The translations under genes were made by a program, and so were the position numbers. Shown here one piece after another: positions 37,301 to 48,225 of a stretch of DNA of 64,000 nucleotides (the stretch's first letter is position 1; each line of letters starts with the position of its first letter). The stretch comes from Zygaena filipendulae (lineage: Eukaryota > Arthropoda > Insecta > Lepidoptera > Zygaenidae), in the NCBI GenBank assembly GCA_907165275.2, contig OU015661.1, positions 8,315,501-8,379,500 of the forward strand. The letters are read 5' to 3'. The notes below the pieces were generated by a model. That model was given only the letters and a program-made list of their open reading frames with translations. It was not told the origin of the DNA and did no database searches.

Positions 37301-40300
37301 CTTTCATATAACTTCCCTTCTTTATCAATAATGGCGGTTATCGCAATAATGTTACAGTGTTAACATCACTAAAAAGCCTGTGTTGTAACTATAGTTGCTT
37401 TTATAATTTGGTAACACAAGGCAAAACACGCCCCCTTAGCCAAGTTGACAATCTATGATTATTAACGCCATGAAAAGTAAGGAATGTATAAAATATGTCA
37501 TGTGGTCACGTAAAGTCGTCCAATCCAAAGTTCAAGACTTCTCGATACGTTCCTAGTTTTTTTATAGCGTTGACGATCATATATTGTCAACTTGGTTAAG
37601 GGGGCGCGGTTCTGTAAAAACCAGAAAGGCGGCTGGAATAACGAACGCGTGCATTCGACATAAACCTGCAGATAAAAACCTAAATCAGGGTAAATTTTGT
37701 TGTAGGACGAGTCGATACTATGTGTGATGAAATATCTCGACATGCAATCGCTGTGCCGTTGCGCTCAAGTTAACCGCCATTTCAACAGACTGGCCTCCGA
37801 CGCCATACTTTATAAGAGCATTGATTTGAGGCCGTATTGGCACTGCGTCCAGTCGCAGGTTGGTACACGTGATAAACAATAACAATGAAAATTTAATGTT
37901 TTCCGTTTAGGGCGCACAGTGCACACCAAGCTCTATTTTGTTTTCTTTGAAGTTGAGCCTATGATTACTTTTAACTATTTCAGTTTATTCCCCATAAAAA
38001 CCCTTTTATGTGTGAAGATTATAGGACCTTATGTAATATAACAAATGCTCGTTCATTAAAAAAGATAGATCTTTTTAAACTCGACATATATTCTAGCTAT
38101 CTCTATACCTACTATATATATAAAGCCAAAGTATAGGGAATCCTGAAATTGGGTTGAGTAAAACTGTGGGCATGAGCGTTCTAATAAATAAATTACTTTA
38201 TTACATAAATCGAGATGAATGTACTTGGACTCCAATCAAAGTAATCATAAAATGACATCAATAAAACTTGATGTTTGTTGTTTTTATTAAAGTGCACAAT
38301 ATCTCGTCCACTAATAAAAAGCAATTAAGTTTCAGTACTTATTTTCTAACACTATCCGCCGCACTCAGAGTCGACCTTAATGATTACTTAGTTAAGTATA
38401 GATTTTTAAAACAAAATTGCCGCAATCAGACAAGTTTAATAAATTAATGAAAATTATCATTTAACTAATTAAGTTACATCTCATTAAATGCCAATTAACA
38501 TTAATTTACTGAACTTCGCTGATTGCGGCAGTTTTGTTTTAAAAATCTATACTTAACTAAGTAATCATTAAAGTCGACTCTGAGTGCGGCCGTATGTCAT
38601 TTCTATTTATTGTAGGTACTCTATTAATATCGACATTTTTTTAAAAATAAAATCTAGATAATTTGGATTTTGATTTGATTTTCAATTGTAAAAATAGTAC
38701 GTAATAGATACTAAATAGGTATCTAACTAAACTTCAGTGGTGGGCAAAGTACGACCCGCGGGCGAACACCGGCCCTCGAAAGGATTTAATCCGGCCCGCG
38801 GTGGTCCTTTGAAATGTATAGTAGGTAATTACATTTAGACGGTCGTGCATAGTCATAGGAGCGAGCTAGACTAGTCTAGTCGCGTATGATTTCAAAACAA
38901 AATGCATTTTGGGCATTTTGGAGGGCCATGGCCCTCCTCCGAAATTTCACAAACTTTCTAGCCCTTCATGAAGAAAGTTTGTCCACCACTGACTTAGGTA
39001 GTGGACAAACTTTTAACATACCTACCTACTTAATTAAAAAGACAATTATAAATTTATTATTTTAAAAGAAAATTTTTCCTTATATTTTGTTGCATGGGCG
39101 GCATGTGGACTAATTTTTATTTTTTAGTCCGTCTTGTAGATTATTAAAAAATATTGGACACGTATTTTTTCTTTTTTTACGTAATCAAAAAATAACGGCG
39201 ATATATTGAGTTGAAATTCCGCGTGACGTCACTATTCTGACAGTTTGTATGGCGGTTTTAGCGGTTAGTGACCTCACGACCTCCTCACCCTAAACTTTAA
39301 TGCGCTTTCTCTCTCTAATTTTAATTTATTTGAAAAAGAAAAAAATACGTGTCTATTGTTTTTTTATTTTCTAACTGACGGACTAATTAGAATTTTGATT
39401 TTCAAAAGTAGTCCACATCCCTATTATCAACATATTGAATCATTATTTTTAATAACAGTTATCAGGGTGATTATCGCTTCGAAACCTTCGCGATGATTCG
39501 ATTAAGTAAAAGGAAATTTTTGATCTTTTCTCCTCTGAAGGTTCTCTCTTCGCTGTCGACGCGATGCAAGTTCCTCCAGAAGCTGGACCTGTCTTGGTGC
39601 GGCAGTCATCTCATGATACAACCATATCACGTCGTCAAGTGAGTGATGATTCATGAATGATGTGCAACGTAACGGTGTGCTCCGGCAGCCTCACTTGAAA
39701 GCTAGTTCCCATTCCAGGTCGGCAACGCACCTGCATGCCTTCTGATGTTGCAGATGTCCATGGGCGGCGGTAATCACTTGCCTACCATCAGGTGTGCCAC
39801 CTGCCCGTTTGCCCCCTATGATATGATACTCTTCTAGATGTCGCCCGAAGTTTCACCCGCGTTAATTTCGGAGTTTCCGCGGGAATCCCGGGATACTAAG
39901 TACCCTATGTCCTTCTCCATACCCCTGATAGCGTGTATGCAAAGTTTCATGATGATCGATTGAGTATATTTAAGACGTGAAAACGTAACAAACAAACAAA
40001 TAAACACATTCACATCTGTAATAGTAAGGAAAAGATTACTTCTGGTGCTTTATATTATAATAGAGTCAAGAATTTATAAGCGTAGAACTGCATTCAGCGT
40101 ACGCAGAGTCGTGGAATTTCAAATCTGGTGGAAACACCTACGTCTCTCAGCGCGAACGTTATAACGCGCCGCTGACGCGCACATCGATTGGGCTTATGCT
40201 TCAATTACGATCCCAGAAATCCCGGAATAGGCTAGTTTCCTGGGTAAAAAAATTAAAATTCTATTTAGTCCGTCAGTTAGATAATAAAAAAATAAAAGAC

Positions 40301-43300
40301 ACGTATTTTTTGCTTTTTTAAAATAATGGAAATATGCATAGATAAAGCGCATTAAAGTTTAGGGTGGGGGACTCGTGATGTCACAGCTCGCTATAACATG
40401 CGAACAAACTGTAGCGAGGCGTGACGTCATGTGAAATTTCGACTTGATATATCTCCGTTATTTTTTGGTTACATAAAAAAAAAAAAATACGTGTCCAATA
40501 TTTTTTAATAATCTACAAAACGGACTAAAAAAGGAAACTAGCCTATTCAGCTTGCTGAAATAGGAGTCGGGGGGAGTCAATGGAGTCTATGATATACCTA
40601 TACTAGTTATCTATTCTCTTCTCTATAAGGAAATAAGTTTCGCATTGCTTAACAAGCAATCGTAATTATGATAATTACTCGGTCACGCGAAATAAACGTA
40701 ATTCCGTGACGAGGACGACTTAAAGTACAATGAATTGAATAGATATGGTGATCATATAAAAACAATAAGGAAATACTAAATATAATTGGTTTACTGTGTA
40801 ATGAGAAGTTGCCGTCTTCTGTTTAAAGTGGACTGCCATCGTCAGCCGTCAGGGTCATATTTTGACCATGGCTGCTTACTAGCTGTTCTCCTCGGTTTCA
40901 CCCGCTTATATTTCAGAGTTTCCGCAGGAATTCCGGAATAATATCTAAGTACCTACCATCCCCTAGCAACGTGTATGCAAAAATAAAGGGTAACAAACGA
41001 ACTCACATTCGCATTTACAATATTAGTTAAGAAGGTACCTAATTAATAAAATAGTAAATACTTGAAATCAATTTTCGTTAAAGTTTAAATATGTTTTTTT
41101 ACACAATTGGCAGTTTTATAAGAAGCACCGGTACGGAGTTGACACATTTGCGCATGAATTGCTGCCAATTCGTGAACAACGCAGTCCTGAGGGCCGTAGT
41201 TGACACGACCTATAATTTGCAAGGTGAGAATTTGAACATATTAGCATATTTTGACATATTAACTCAATCTATTTTCAAGGTACCTATTTACATAAAAAAA
41301 AAAAAAAAACAATTTTCTGTGCGTTAGTTACGCAACAACTTGAAAATGGTTATACCTCTCTCTCTATACTGATTTGGATATTTTTTGTATCAATTTTCCG
41401 AACCGGAAATCGGATCCGTATTTTTTTTTTAAATACCATAGGTATCTTGTAGTAGTGCACCATCCACCAAAATATTTTTTCGTATAATCACTGCAGTTCC
41501 TGTCGTTGACATTGGTGACGGTTAATAAAGCTGGCAGTGGCACACACGGGCTATCCGTCTTACGGGCCTGCCTGCTAACCGGACCACTAAAACATAGTGT
41601 AGGGTTGACGGGTGGGGCAAGCAAGAATGCAGCTACCGGCCAACCGCCACGAGAAAGCAACTGGTTCTTGCGTTATGACCAAGCGTTTTGCTCGGGGAGC
41701 AAAATTCACCGTACAAGATTGTCTATAGTTTTAAATTTTTAATACTATTTTATAATTTTCTATCGGTAAAATAAAAAGAATACGATTTCCCTCTATCTCT
41801 CTCTGCCGTAGGTTTGCTATGAAAAGATTGCTTTAAGCAATGTTTTGTAAATATGTTTCTCTACTGTGTGTGTGTGTGCAGTAAAGTATAATATTTAATT
41901 TGAAAACGAAGGCAAAAAGATGTGTGTGTGTGTTTTTTTTTTCAGAGTTATCACTGCGGTCTGTCAGCGGTGATTTTGACTGGATCTATCTGTCACGCTT
42001 GACGCGGTTAAAGCGGCTGGATTTGTACAGAACGGACATATCCACAACAGCAGCAGTCGCCATAATAAGATCGAATCCTGGATTGATGCATCTCAATGTT
42101 GGTAAGCAAATTTGCCAACCTCTGGTTATTGAATTGAGATGAAAGTTGATGATGTCCAATACTAGCTGTGCCCGTAGTTTTCCCCGCGTGAGTTTCAGAA
42201 TTAAACTTCTGATAAAAGTAGATCTCTATAACATATAAATAATAGCTATCCAGTGATGAAAGTCCCGTCAAAATTGATCCAGCCGTTTCTGAGATTATGA
42301 TAGGTAGACAGACAGTTTTAAGTTGTTGTAAGTACCGTAGGTATACAGGAATATTTTTTATTCAGTGCGCAAACTTTTACAAATTAAACATAAAGGAGTT
42401 TTAATAAACACCTTTTTTATTTTGATAAGTCTTAGTACAAAAAAGTAAAGTTATCGTGAACGAAAGATGTATACTTCGCAATTGATTTATTGGCTACTCT
42501 ATTCGCCGCCGCCACCGTTGCGCGCGAAGCGCTCGTTCGGCTAGGTATTTACGTGAGTTACAATGTACCGACAGCTGATCGAGGTCGTTCACCCCCGCTG
42601 CAACACCCTCGCGTACGCTGCATGGCGCGCGTGCCCATTGATATTATTACGAAAAGATAGTGTCCATATTTTGCTAATTTAAGCCGGATAAAAAAATATA
42701 AAAAAGTTTTGAACAAATAATGGAAACGTGTTCTACTTATTACTGACACTGAACCACCAAAAGTTTTTTGCGCATTGCTTAAAAAATATTCCTGTATAAT
42801 TTCACATTCATTTAGTAAAAAGTTTTCATTTTGACATTAAAAACAGACACTAATGTGTAGACAGATAACCTATGTAATGATTAACTCGTGTTATCGAATG
42901 TTTTGTATTGTCCTATTATAATAAAATTAAATTGACTGTAACCGATCATTCTCGATTTACATCTATTAATTGATAACACATTTATAAATAGGAACATCAT
43001 AACGTGTCGTATGACTCTAGTGTGGTTCTAGCACCTACTGCCCTACTTAAATCTTTTAAAAAAATAAACTTTTGTATATCGAACAGGTTCATGTAAAATG
43101 ATATCGGCGATGGACGAGGTGGCGACTGCGCTCGGCTGCAACTGTCCCGGCCTGGTTTCCGTCGACTTCTGGAAGTCGTACTCGCTGACGCCGTACGGCA
43201 TCCGAGCACTGGGGAACTGCCGGGACCTGCAAGAGCTGGATGTCGGCTGGTGGTTCGTATAAATCCTTGCCGGCTTATTAAAATCAAAATTCTATTTAGT

Positions 43301-45973
43301 CCGTCAGTTAGACAGTAAAACAATAATAGACACGTATATTTTGCTTTTTCCCATTAATGAAAATATCTATAGGTGGTATATATTATAAAAAGATAAAGTT
43401 TGTGAGTTTGTGAGATTGTAGGGGGTAATCTCTGGGTCTACTGAACTGATTTTGAAAATTATTTATCTTATAGGAAGCTACTAACAGTGATCCTGAGTTT
43501 CATATGGTACTTTTTATCCCGGAATTCCCGCGGGAACTCTGTTGTAAGTTAAAATTAAAAAAAAAAAATTAAAAAAAAAAAAAACCGTGGGGACAAATAT
43601 CCATAGATAAAGTGCATTAAAGTTTAGGAGTGGGGGCTCGTGACGTCATTAATTCGTTATAGGGGGCTTACCGTATAACGAATTTTAGCGAGAACGTGGC
43701 ATAACTCTAAGTTCCTTAGTATTCAATAGCAATAACGATTATAGACGTTCAACTTGGTTAAGGGGCAGCCATTTTTTTATGATAAATGAGTAGATGACCC
43801 TATTTTAGAAGCAAGTTATTTGAGAATTGAGTTTATTTAATACCAATAAACAAATTTAGACTATATATGGAGATTAACAACGCGGAAACAGTACCAAAAT
43901 GGCTACCACTCAGCATACCTATGTCAATACATTGTCACTTGCAAAATTAAATGTGAAATCGCAATAGTTGCCATAATGGGCATGATAACTAAATTTAAAT
44001 GTTTAGCCCGTCTTAAAAATATTGGACACGTTTTCCTTTTTTACGTACTTAATAAAAATAACGGCGATACATTAAATTGAATTTCCGTGAAGTGTACCTA
44101 GGTGTGACGTCACACCTAGGTACACTTCAGACTTAGTTATTAAGTAGCGTAAGTATTTTTTGAATAATTTTTTATTTTATTTTTATACGTGTCTAATGTC
44201 TATAATGTTTTTATTTATTTATTTATCTATGTGACTAACTACTACGGACTAAATAGAATTCAAATTTTTAATCCTTATCACCATGCCCATTGAAAACGAA
44301 AACTTTTATAATATGAGCTTAATAACAGTTTACAAGCGGGCGGGTCCGGCGAGTGGCTGTCGCACCTGGCGGGCGCGCGGCTGCGCAAGCTGTTCCTGGG
44401 CGCGCTGCGCGGCGTGTGCGACCGCGACCTGCGCGCCCTCGTGCCGCGCGCGCCGTGCCTCGCGCAGCTCGACCTGCTCGGCATCCGCGCTGTCACGCCC
44501 GCCATATGCGACACGTGAGTGAGCACCGCCGCGCCTCGCGCAGCTCGACCTGCTCGGCATCCGCGCTGTCACGCCCGCCATATGCGACACGTGAGTGAGC
44601 ACCGCCGCGCCTCGCGCAGCTCGACCTGCTCGGCATCCGCGCTGTCACGCCCGCCATATGCGACACGTGAGTGAGCACCGCCGCGCCTCGCGCAGCTCGA
44701 CCTGCTCGGCATCCGCGCTGTCACGCCCGCCATATGCGACACGTGAGTGAGCACCGCCGCGCCTCGCGCAGCTCGACCTGCTCGGCATCCGCGCTGTCAC
44801 GCCCGCCATATGCGACACGTGAGTGAGCACCGCCGCGCCTCGCGCAGCTCGACCTGCTCGGCATCCGCTCTGTCACGCCCGCCATATGCGACACGTGAGT
44901 GAGCACCGCCGCGCCTCGCGCAGCTCGACCTGCTCGGCATCCGCGCTGTCACGCCCGCCATATGCGACACGTGAGTGAGCACCGCCGCGCCTCGCGCAGC
45001 TCGACCTGCTCGGCATCCGCGCTGTCACGCCCGCCATATGCGACACGTGAGTGAGCACCGCCGCGCCTCGCGCAGCTCGACCTGCTCGGCATCCGCGCTG
45101 TCACGCCCGCCATATGCGACACGTGAGTGAGCACCGCCGCGCCTCGCGCAGCTCGACCTGCTCGGCATCCGCGCTGTCACGCCCGCCATATGCGACACGT
45201 GAGTGAGCACCGCCGCGCCTCGCGCAGCTCGACCTGCTCGGCATCCGCGCTGTCACGCCCGCCATATGCGACACGTGAGTGAGCACCGCCGCGCCTCGCG
45301 CAGCTCGACCTGCTCGGCATCCGCGCTGTCACGCCCGCCATATGCGACACGTGAGTGAGCACCGCCGCGCCTCGCGCACCTCGACCTGCTCGGCGTCCGC
45401 GCGGTCACGCGATTGTTTGTTAAGCTTTTACGCCTTGACTACTCTACTGACCATCTACTGACCATCTACTGATAGTATTGGCACCTAACGTCAACAACTT
45501 GAAAAACAGATTGCATAAATATTTAAAACAAATAGATGATAAAAATAATGGATAACTGTATCTGTCAGTTGCTTCAACTGCCTGACTGAATCATAATATA
45601 AATAAATAAAACAAAATCCATGAGAAAGGTAACTTAATCAAATGTATGATGACGACGATGTTAATTTAAAAAAAAAAACTTGTCTTTCAGGATCTTGGCC
45701 GAATGCCGTGAGCTGAAACTGTTGGATGTCAGTTTCTGCGACCAAATCCAGGAGTCGCAGGTACTTTGCATAAAAACTTACTACTAGTAAAAATTTGTTA
45801 CTATTTAGTCAAAACTACGGGTGTAACTAATTTTTACTAATTAAAAATAAATATTTTAGGTTCTACAATGGAGAGAACAGTATCCGCACGTTAGCATAAA
45901 AAGATCCTTCCAGTCTGCTAATCTCGTAGCCAACGCTCCCAACCCGCTGTTCTTGGCTCCTAACATGGAATGA
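34307..45973 (+). CDS. FBXL4: F-box/LRR-repeat protein 4 (FBXL4), thirteen coding exons, complete
   Basis: Exons: 34307-34528, 34770-34863, 35184-35376, 35605-35762, 35860-35984, 37706-37858, 39541-39638, 41114-41223, 41946-42101, 43087-43252, 44329-44514, 45691-45760 and 45860-45973. All are GT/AG and in phase, giving 614 aa against about 621 in human. The start is fixed by an in-frame TAA two codons upstream. The N-terminal discoidin-like part (about 25-200) has [24 protein letters not shown] and [11 protein letters not shown]. The F-box follows (about 263-310; [14 protein letters not shown]), then leucine-rich repeats with [19 protein letters not shown] and ELDVGWC. The C-terminal [14 protein letters not shown] and VSIKRSFQ match the FBXL4 ending. 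In vertebrates FBXL4 is a mitochondrial outer-membrane SCF substrate receptor that restrains BNIP3/NIX mitophagy. The human-type N-terminal basic/hydrophobic leader is not visible here. Exon 11 borders a 76-bp tandem array. Confidence 0.95.
36318..36605 (-). mobile_element. GCTAGT-type repeats in FBXL4 intron 5
   Basis: CAGCTGCTGTCCCCCTTGGT and TTCGGAGTTCCCGTGGGAAT start one copy, which ends near TTTATAATATTAGTATAGG (36510-36528). A degraded core follows to 36605. Confidence 0.6.
37427..37611. mobile_element. Foldback MITE, CAAGTTGACAAT family, FBXL4 intron 5
   Basis: The arms are CGCCCCCTTAGCCAAGTTGA and the complement of GTCAACTTGGTTAAGGGGGCG. Inner inverse segments are GATTATTAACGCCATG and ATAGCGTTGACGATC. 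Related pieces lie at 24885-25040, 26165-26305 and 43670-43768. Confidence 0.78.
38357..38595. mobile_element. Foldback MITE, GCCGCACTCAGAGTCG family, FBXL4 intron 6
   Basis: Long inverted arms begin GCCGCACTCAGAGTCGACC and end GTCGACTCTGAGTGCGGC. Internal inverse pairs include TTAAGTATAGATTTTTAAAA and AAAACTGCCGCAATC-type segments, so nearly the whole 239 bp can fold on itself. It has no ORF. Confidence 0.85.
38735..38991. mobile_element. hAT-like MITE with CAGTGGTGG termini
   Basis: The left terminus is CAGTGGTGGGCAAAGTACG and the right is the complement of AAAGTTTGTCCACCACTG. Inner ends contain GGCCCGCGG. CAGTGGTGG-type ends are typical of hAT elements. ACTT borders both ends, but the 8-bp duplication expected for hAT is not clear. 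Confidence 0.65.
39100..39422. mobile_element. MITE, TTAGTCCGTC family, FBXL4 intron 6
   Basis: The outer arms are GGCATGTGGACTAATTTT on the left and the complement of AAAAGTAGTCCACATCCC on the right. Inner parts are TTTTAGTCCGTCTTGTAG and CTAACTGACGGACTAATTAG, with GCGTGACGTCAC inside. Length is about 320 bp with no ORF. Confidence 0.82.
39667..39822 (+). mobile_element. SINE 3' fragment in FBXL4 intron 7
   Basis: This segment matches the 3' half of the element at 16189-16545: AACGGTGTGCTCCGGCAGCC, CACCTGCATGCCTTCTGATG, then ACCATCAGGTGTGCCACCTG. The tRNA-like head is absent. It lies only about 28 bases past the exon 7 donor and abuts another repeat at 39834. Confidence 0.7.
39834..41026 (-). 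mobile_element. GCTAGT-type repeats in FBXL4 intron 7
   Basis: At 39834-40032: CCCGAAGTTTCACCCGCG, AGTACCCTATGTCCTTCTCC, ACGTAACAAACAAACAAATA. At 40878-41026: CTAGCTGTTCTCCTCGGTTT to ACTCACATTCGCATTTACAA. The TTAGTCCGTC MITE (40236) lies between them. Confidence 0.65.
40236..40547. mobile_element. MITE, TTAGTCCGTC family, FBXL4 intron 7
   Basis: The outer arms are AATAGGCTAGTTTCC on the left and its inverse GGAAACTAGCCTATT on the right. The inner sequence is the family pattern (TTTAGTCCGTCAGTTAG, GTGACGTCATGTG, ACGGACTAAAAA), inverted relative to the 39100 copy. Confidence 0.82.
42161..42320 (-). mobile_element. GCTAGT-type repeat in FBXL4 intron 9
   Basis: It begins ACTAGCTGTGCCCGTAGTTT and has GATGAAAGTCCCGTCAAAAT and GTTTCTGAGATTATGATAGG. 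It is truncated at the far end. Confidence 0.6.
43284..43665. mobile_element. MITE, TTAGTCCGTC family, FBXL4 intron 10, interrupted and incomplete
   Basis: The family sequence begins with AAAATTCTATTTAGTCCGTC, then is split near 43375 by a GCTAGT-type repeat, and resumes near 43600 with CATAGATAAAGTGCATTAAA and CTCGTGACGTCAT. ATATCTATAG and ATATCCATAG border the insert, suggesting a target duplication. The right arm is missing. Confidence 0.65.
43974..44291. mobile_element. MITE, TTAGTCCGTC family, directly upstream of FBXL4 exon 11
   Basis: The outer arms are AATGGGCATGATAA on the left and the complement of CACCATGCCCATT on the right. Inside are TTTAGCCCGTC, a palindromic CCTAGGTGTGACGTCACACC segment around 44097-44121, and ACGGACTAAATAGAATTC. 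It ends about 40 bases before the exon acceptor. Confidence 0.75.
44453..45410 (+). repeat. 76-bp minisatellite derived from the FBXL4 exon 11 / intron 11 junction (12 full copies plus a partial)
   Basis: Each unit has 62 bases of coding sequence (encoding roughly [20 protein letters not shown], one leucine-rich repeat) and 14 intronic bases starting GTGAGTGAGCACC. The first unit is the genuine exon end. Donor sites recur every 76 bases: 44515, 44591, 44667, 44743, 44819, 44895, 44971, 45047, 45123, 45199, 45275 and 45351. Copies are almost identical; the sixth reads GCTCTG for GCGCTG. A diverged thirteenth partial copy (45365-45410) loses its donor and runs into a fragment resembling the GCTAGT-ending repeat family. 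The array is very GC-rich against an AT-rich background. Confidence 0.97.
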
Positions 45974-47104
45974 CAATATGGACGTGTGTTCCATAGATGA
46001 TATTATCTAGACAGGAGAAGAGTGAGAAATTCGACTACACAACATAATATGTAGATACGAAAAAACGGCTTTACATTGAAGAGTGTAAAGGTTTATTTAT
46101 ACATTTTATATATGACGTCGTTTTTATCTTTGACTTGATTTCATCTCGGCGAGTCACAAAACCATAATTTTGTCACAAAACCGATCTGATCGGTACAAAA
46201 AATATACAGAAAAGCGTCACAACAGTATTATAAAGTCAGAACAGTGCCGAAAGCGTCAAAACAGTGCCAAAAACATTAGGTCACTGCCAAAACATCAGGA
46301 CAATATCTTAAAAGTTCTAACGGCATCACAAACGTTTGAACGATGCCGCAAAGAGAAAACTGCTCTCGCCAAAATAGAAGCGAAATTGCAGTATAACTAC
46401 GATGTACTAAACTAACTTGCTTAATCTATACTTTTTAGTTTTTATCTTGCAGCACTAAAATGCGACGCAAATAATAATCAAGAGATGAAATTGGTACTAA
46501 AATTATAAGATAATAATATAAATTAGATTTTATTTAGTGATGTAGATTTGGCTTAAGTCTGATGCAGAAATGCATGGAAGACGGGGCTTAACGTTCATTT
46601 AGCAACCGATATTTAGTGTAGGAACAATGACACTTTTGACTTTACCAAATAATGTGGCCAATATAATATGAAAAAATCCTATTAAAATTAAGCCCTATCT
46701 TATTTTTTTCTTAGGTGACAAAAGTTAACTCGATAAGCATTTTTATTGAAATATGAAAAAAAGTGTGGTCCTAAAGCAATGAACAAGATTTTTTAGAAAG
46801 CCAATAAGTCAACATGTTTTGAAGTGAACTATAGAAATCGCTTTGATCCGAAAAGAAAACGATGTTTTGTGAGATGATTCTTAGGATATGTACGACAAAC
46901 GTATAATTAAAACTCACTCTCTTCACTTATGTAATTCTCTTTCGAGTTCACATACAAGACTGAGAAACTTCAAAATAACATTGGGTGTTGGATCGAAGTT
47001 GACCATTATCTAGTGCAAAATGCGATTTCCAAATTCATTCACTGGTTTCCGCTTGTCCAAGCACGAAGCTGTTATATTGTCATCTATGCGATTTTTTTCA
47101 TAAT

Positions 47105-47303
47105 TCTACTAATATTATAAATGTGAAAGTGTGGATGTTTGGATGTTTGTTACTCAATCACGCAAAAACGGCTGAACGGATTTGGATGAAATTTGGCATG
47201 CAAGTTGTCAGGGGTACAGAAAAGGACATAGGGTACTTTTTATCCCGGACTTCCCGCGGGAACTCCGAAATTACCGCCGGTGAAACCGCGGGGCACAGCT
47301 AGT
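47105..47303 (+). mobile_element. GCTAGT-type short repeat, full-length
   Basis: It runs from CTACTAATATTATAAATGTG through GGCTGAACGGATTTGGATGA and GACATAGGGTACTTTTTATC to GTGAAACCGCGGGGCACAGC and TAGT. It is nearly identical to 23183-23377, so the subfamily is young. Confidence 0.82.
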
Positions 47304-47363
47304 AAGTTTATAAAATGTGCAATTAACTGACATAGATGTGCGATGACGATTAACATTAACTTA

Positions 47364-47595
47364 CCGCCGAACTCAGAGTCGTCTTTAATGATTACTCAGT
47401 TAAGTATAGATTTTTAAAACAAAACTGCCGCAATCAGACAAGTTTAATAAATTAATGTTAGTTGGCATTTAATGCCAACTCTCATTAAATGCCAATTGAC
47501 ATTAATTTACTGAACGTCTCTCATTGCGGCAGTTTTGTTTTAAAAATCTATACTTAACTAAGTAATCATTAAAGTCGACTCAGAGTGCGGCCGTT
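47364..47595. mobile_element. Foldback MITE, GCCGCACTCAGAGTCG family, downstream of FBXL4
   Basis: The termini are CCGAACTCAGAGTCGTC and GTCGACTCAGAGTGCGG. The centre holds GGCATTTAATGCCA and inverse TTAATTTACTGAAC/GTTTAATAAATTAA segments. It is very close to the 38357 copy. Confidence 0.85.
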
Positions 47596-48091
47596 AAAGT
47601 TTATAAAACTAAGAAACTATTTTAATAATGGATCTAAGACGTATCTCGTAAAATTGACACTAAATGTGATTCATGATTTAGGCTTTAATTATTTTAAGTA
47701 ATTTTAAGTGGGTAATAAGTATGTTTTGAAACAAATATTATATTTACACCAGTGTTTTTAGACAGAAAAGTAACCAGTGATTAAAAATGTATGAGAAAGT
47801 CGATTGTTTTTCCAACGATAATAATTAGGAAAGTTGGTCACATATATTTTCGGTAGGTACTGAAATTATGATTTAATATATTTCTAAATCATGCATTTTG
47901 CAATAATTATGATTTTACAAGGTGCAATGATTGAAAAAGTACTTTAATCTGGAAAAAATGAGCATGGGTTTTGTGATTGTGATGTGTAATGTAATTTATA
48001 TAAAAAAAAACATTGCCGTCATTGCTAATACCGTTCGTTCAATACTTTGAGCTTATAGATATATATATGAAAAGATTGTGGAACGCTGCCG

Positions 48092-48225
48092 GGCTAAGAT
48101 GTGCAACACGATAAAATTTTATCGAGCCATTTTATCGATTCTTGTTGACATATTGTATGGTTTTGTCGACGAGAATCGATAAAATGGCTCGATAAAATTT
48201 TATCGTGTTGCGCATCTTAGCCCCG
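48092..48225. repeat. Long near-perfect palindrome (foldback MITE)
   Basis: The left arm GGCTAAGATGTGCAACACGA, then TAAAATTTTATCGAGCC, then ATTTTATCGATTCT, is mirrored by AGAATCGATAAAAT, GGCTCGATAAAATTTTA and TCGTGTTGCGCATCTTAGCC. Arms of about 55 bp flank a very short loop. AAAATTTTATCGAGCC is itself rich in palindromes. Confidence 0.85.

Noticed and set aside
37981..38115. Open segment after TTTCAG encoding [13 protein letters not shown], looking like an extra LRR exon of FBXL4
   Set aside because: Joining exon 6 (ending YWHCVQSQ) directly to exon 7 (VLSSLSTRC) reproduces the spacing of the known protein, and no good donor follows this segment.
44278..45461. Series of 61-codon minus-strand and 79-81-codon plus-strand ORFs in the 76-bp array
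   Set aside because: They are shadows of the tandem repeat and recur every 76 bases; only the first unit is real coding sequence on the plus strand.
46170..46415. 81-codon Lys/Gln-rich ORF after FBXL4
   Set aside because: Its composition reflects repeated GTGCCAAAA-like words, there is no recognisable domain, and it probably lies in or near the 3' UTR.
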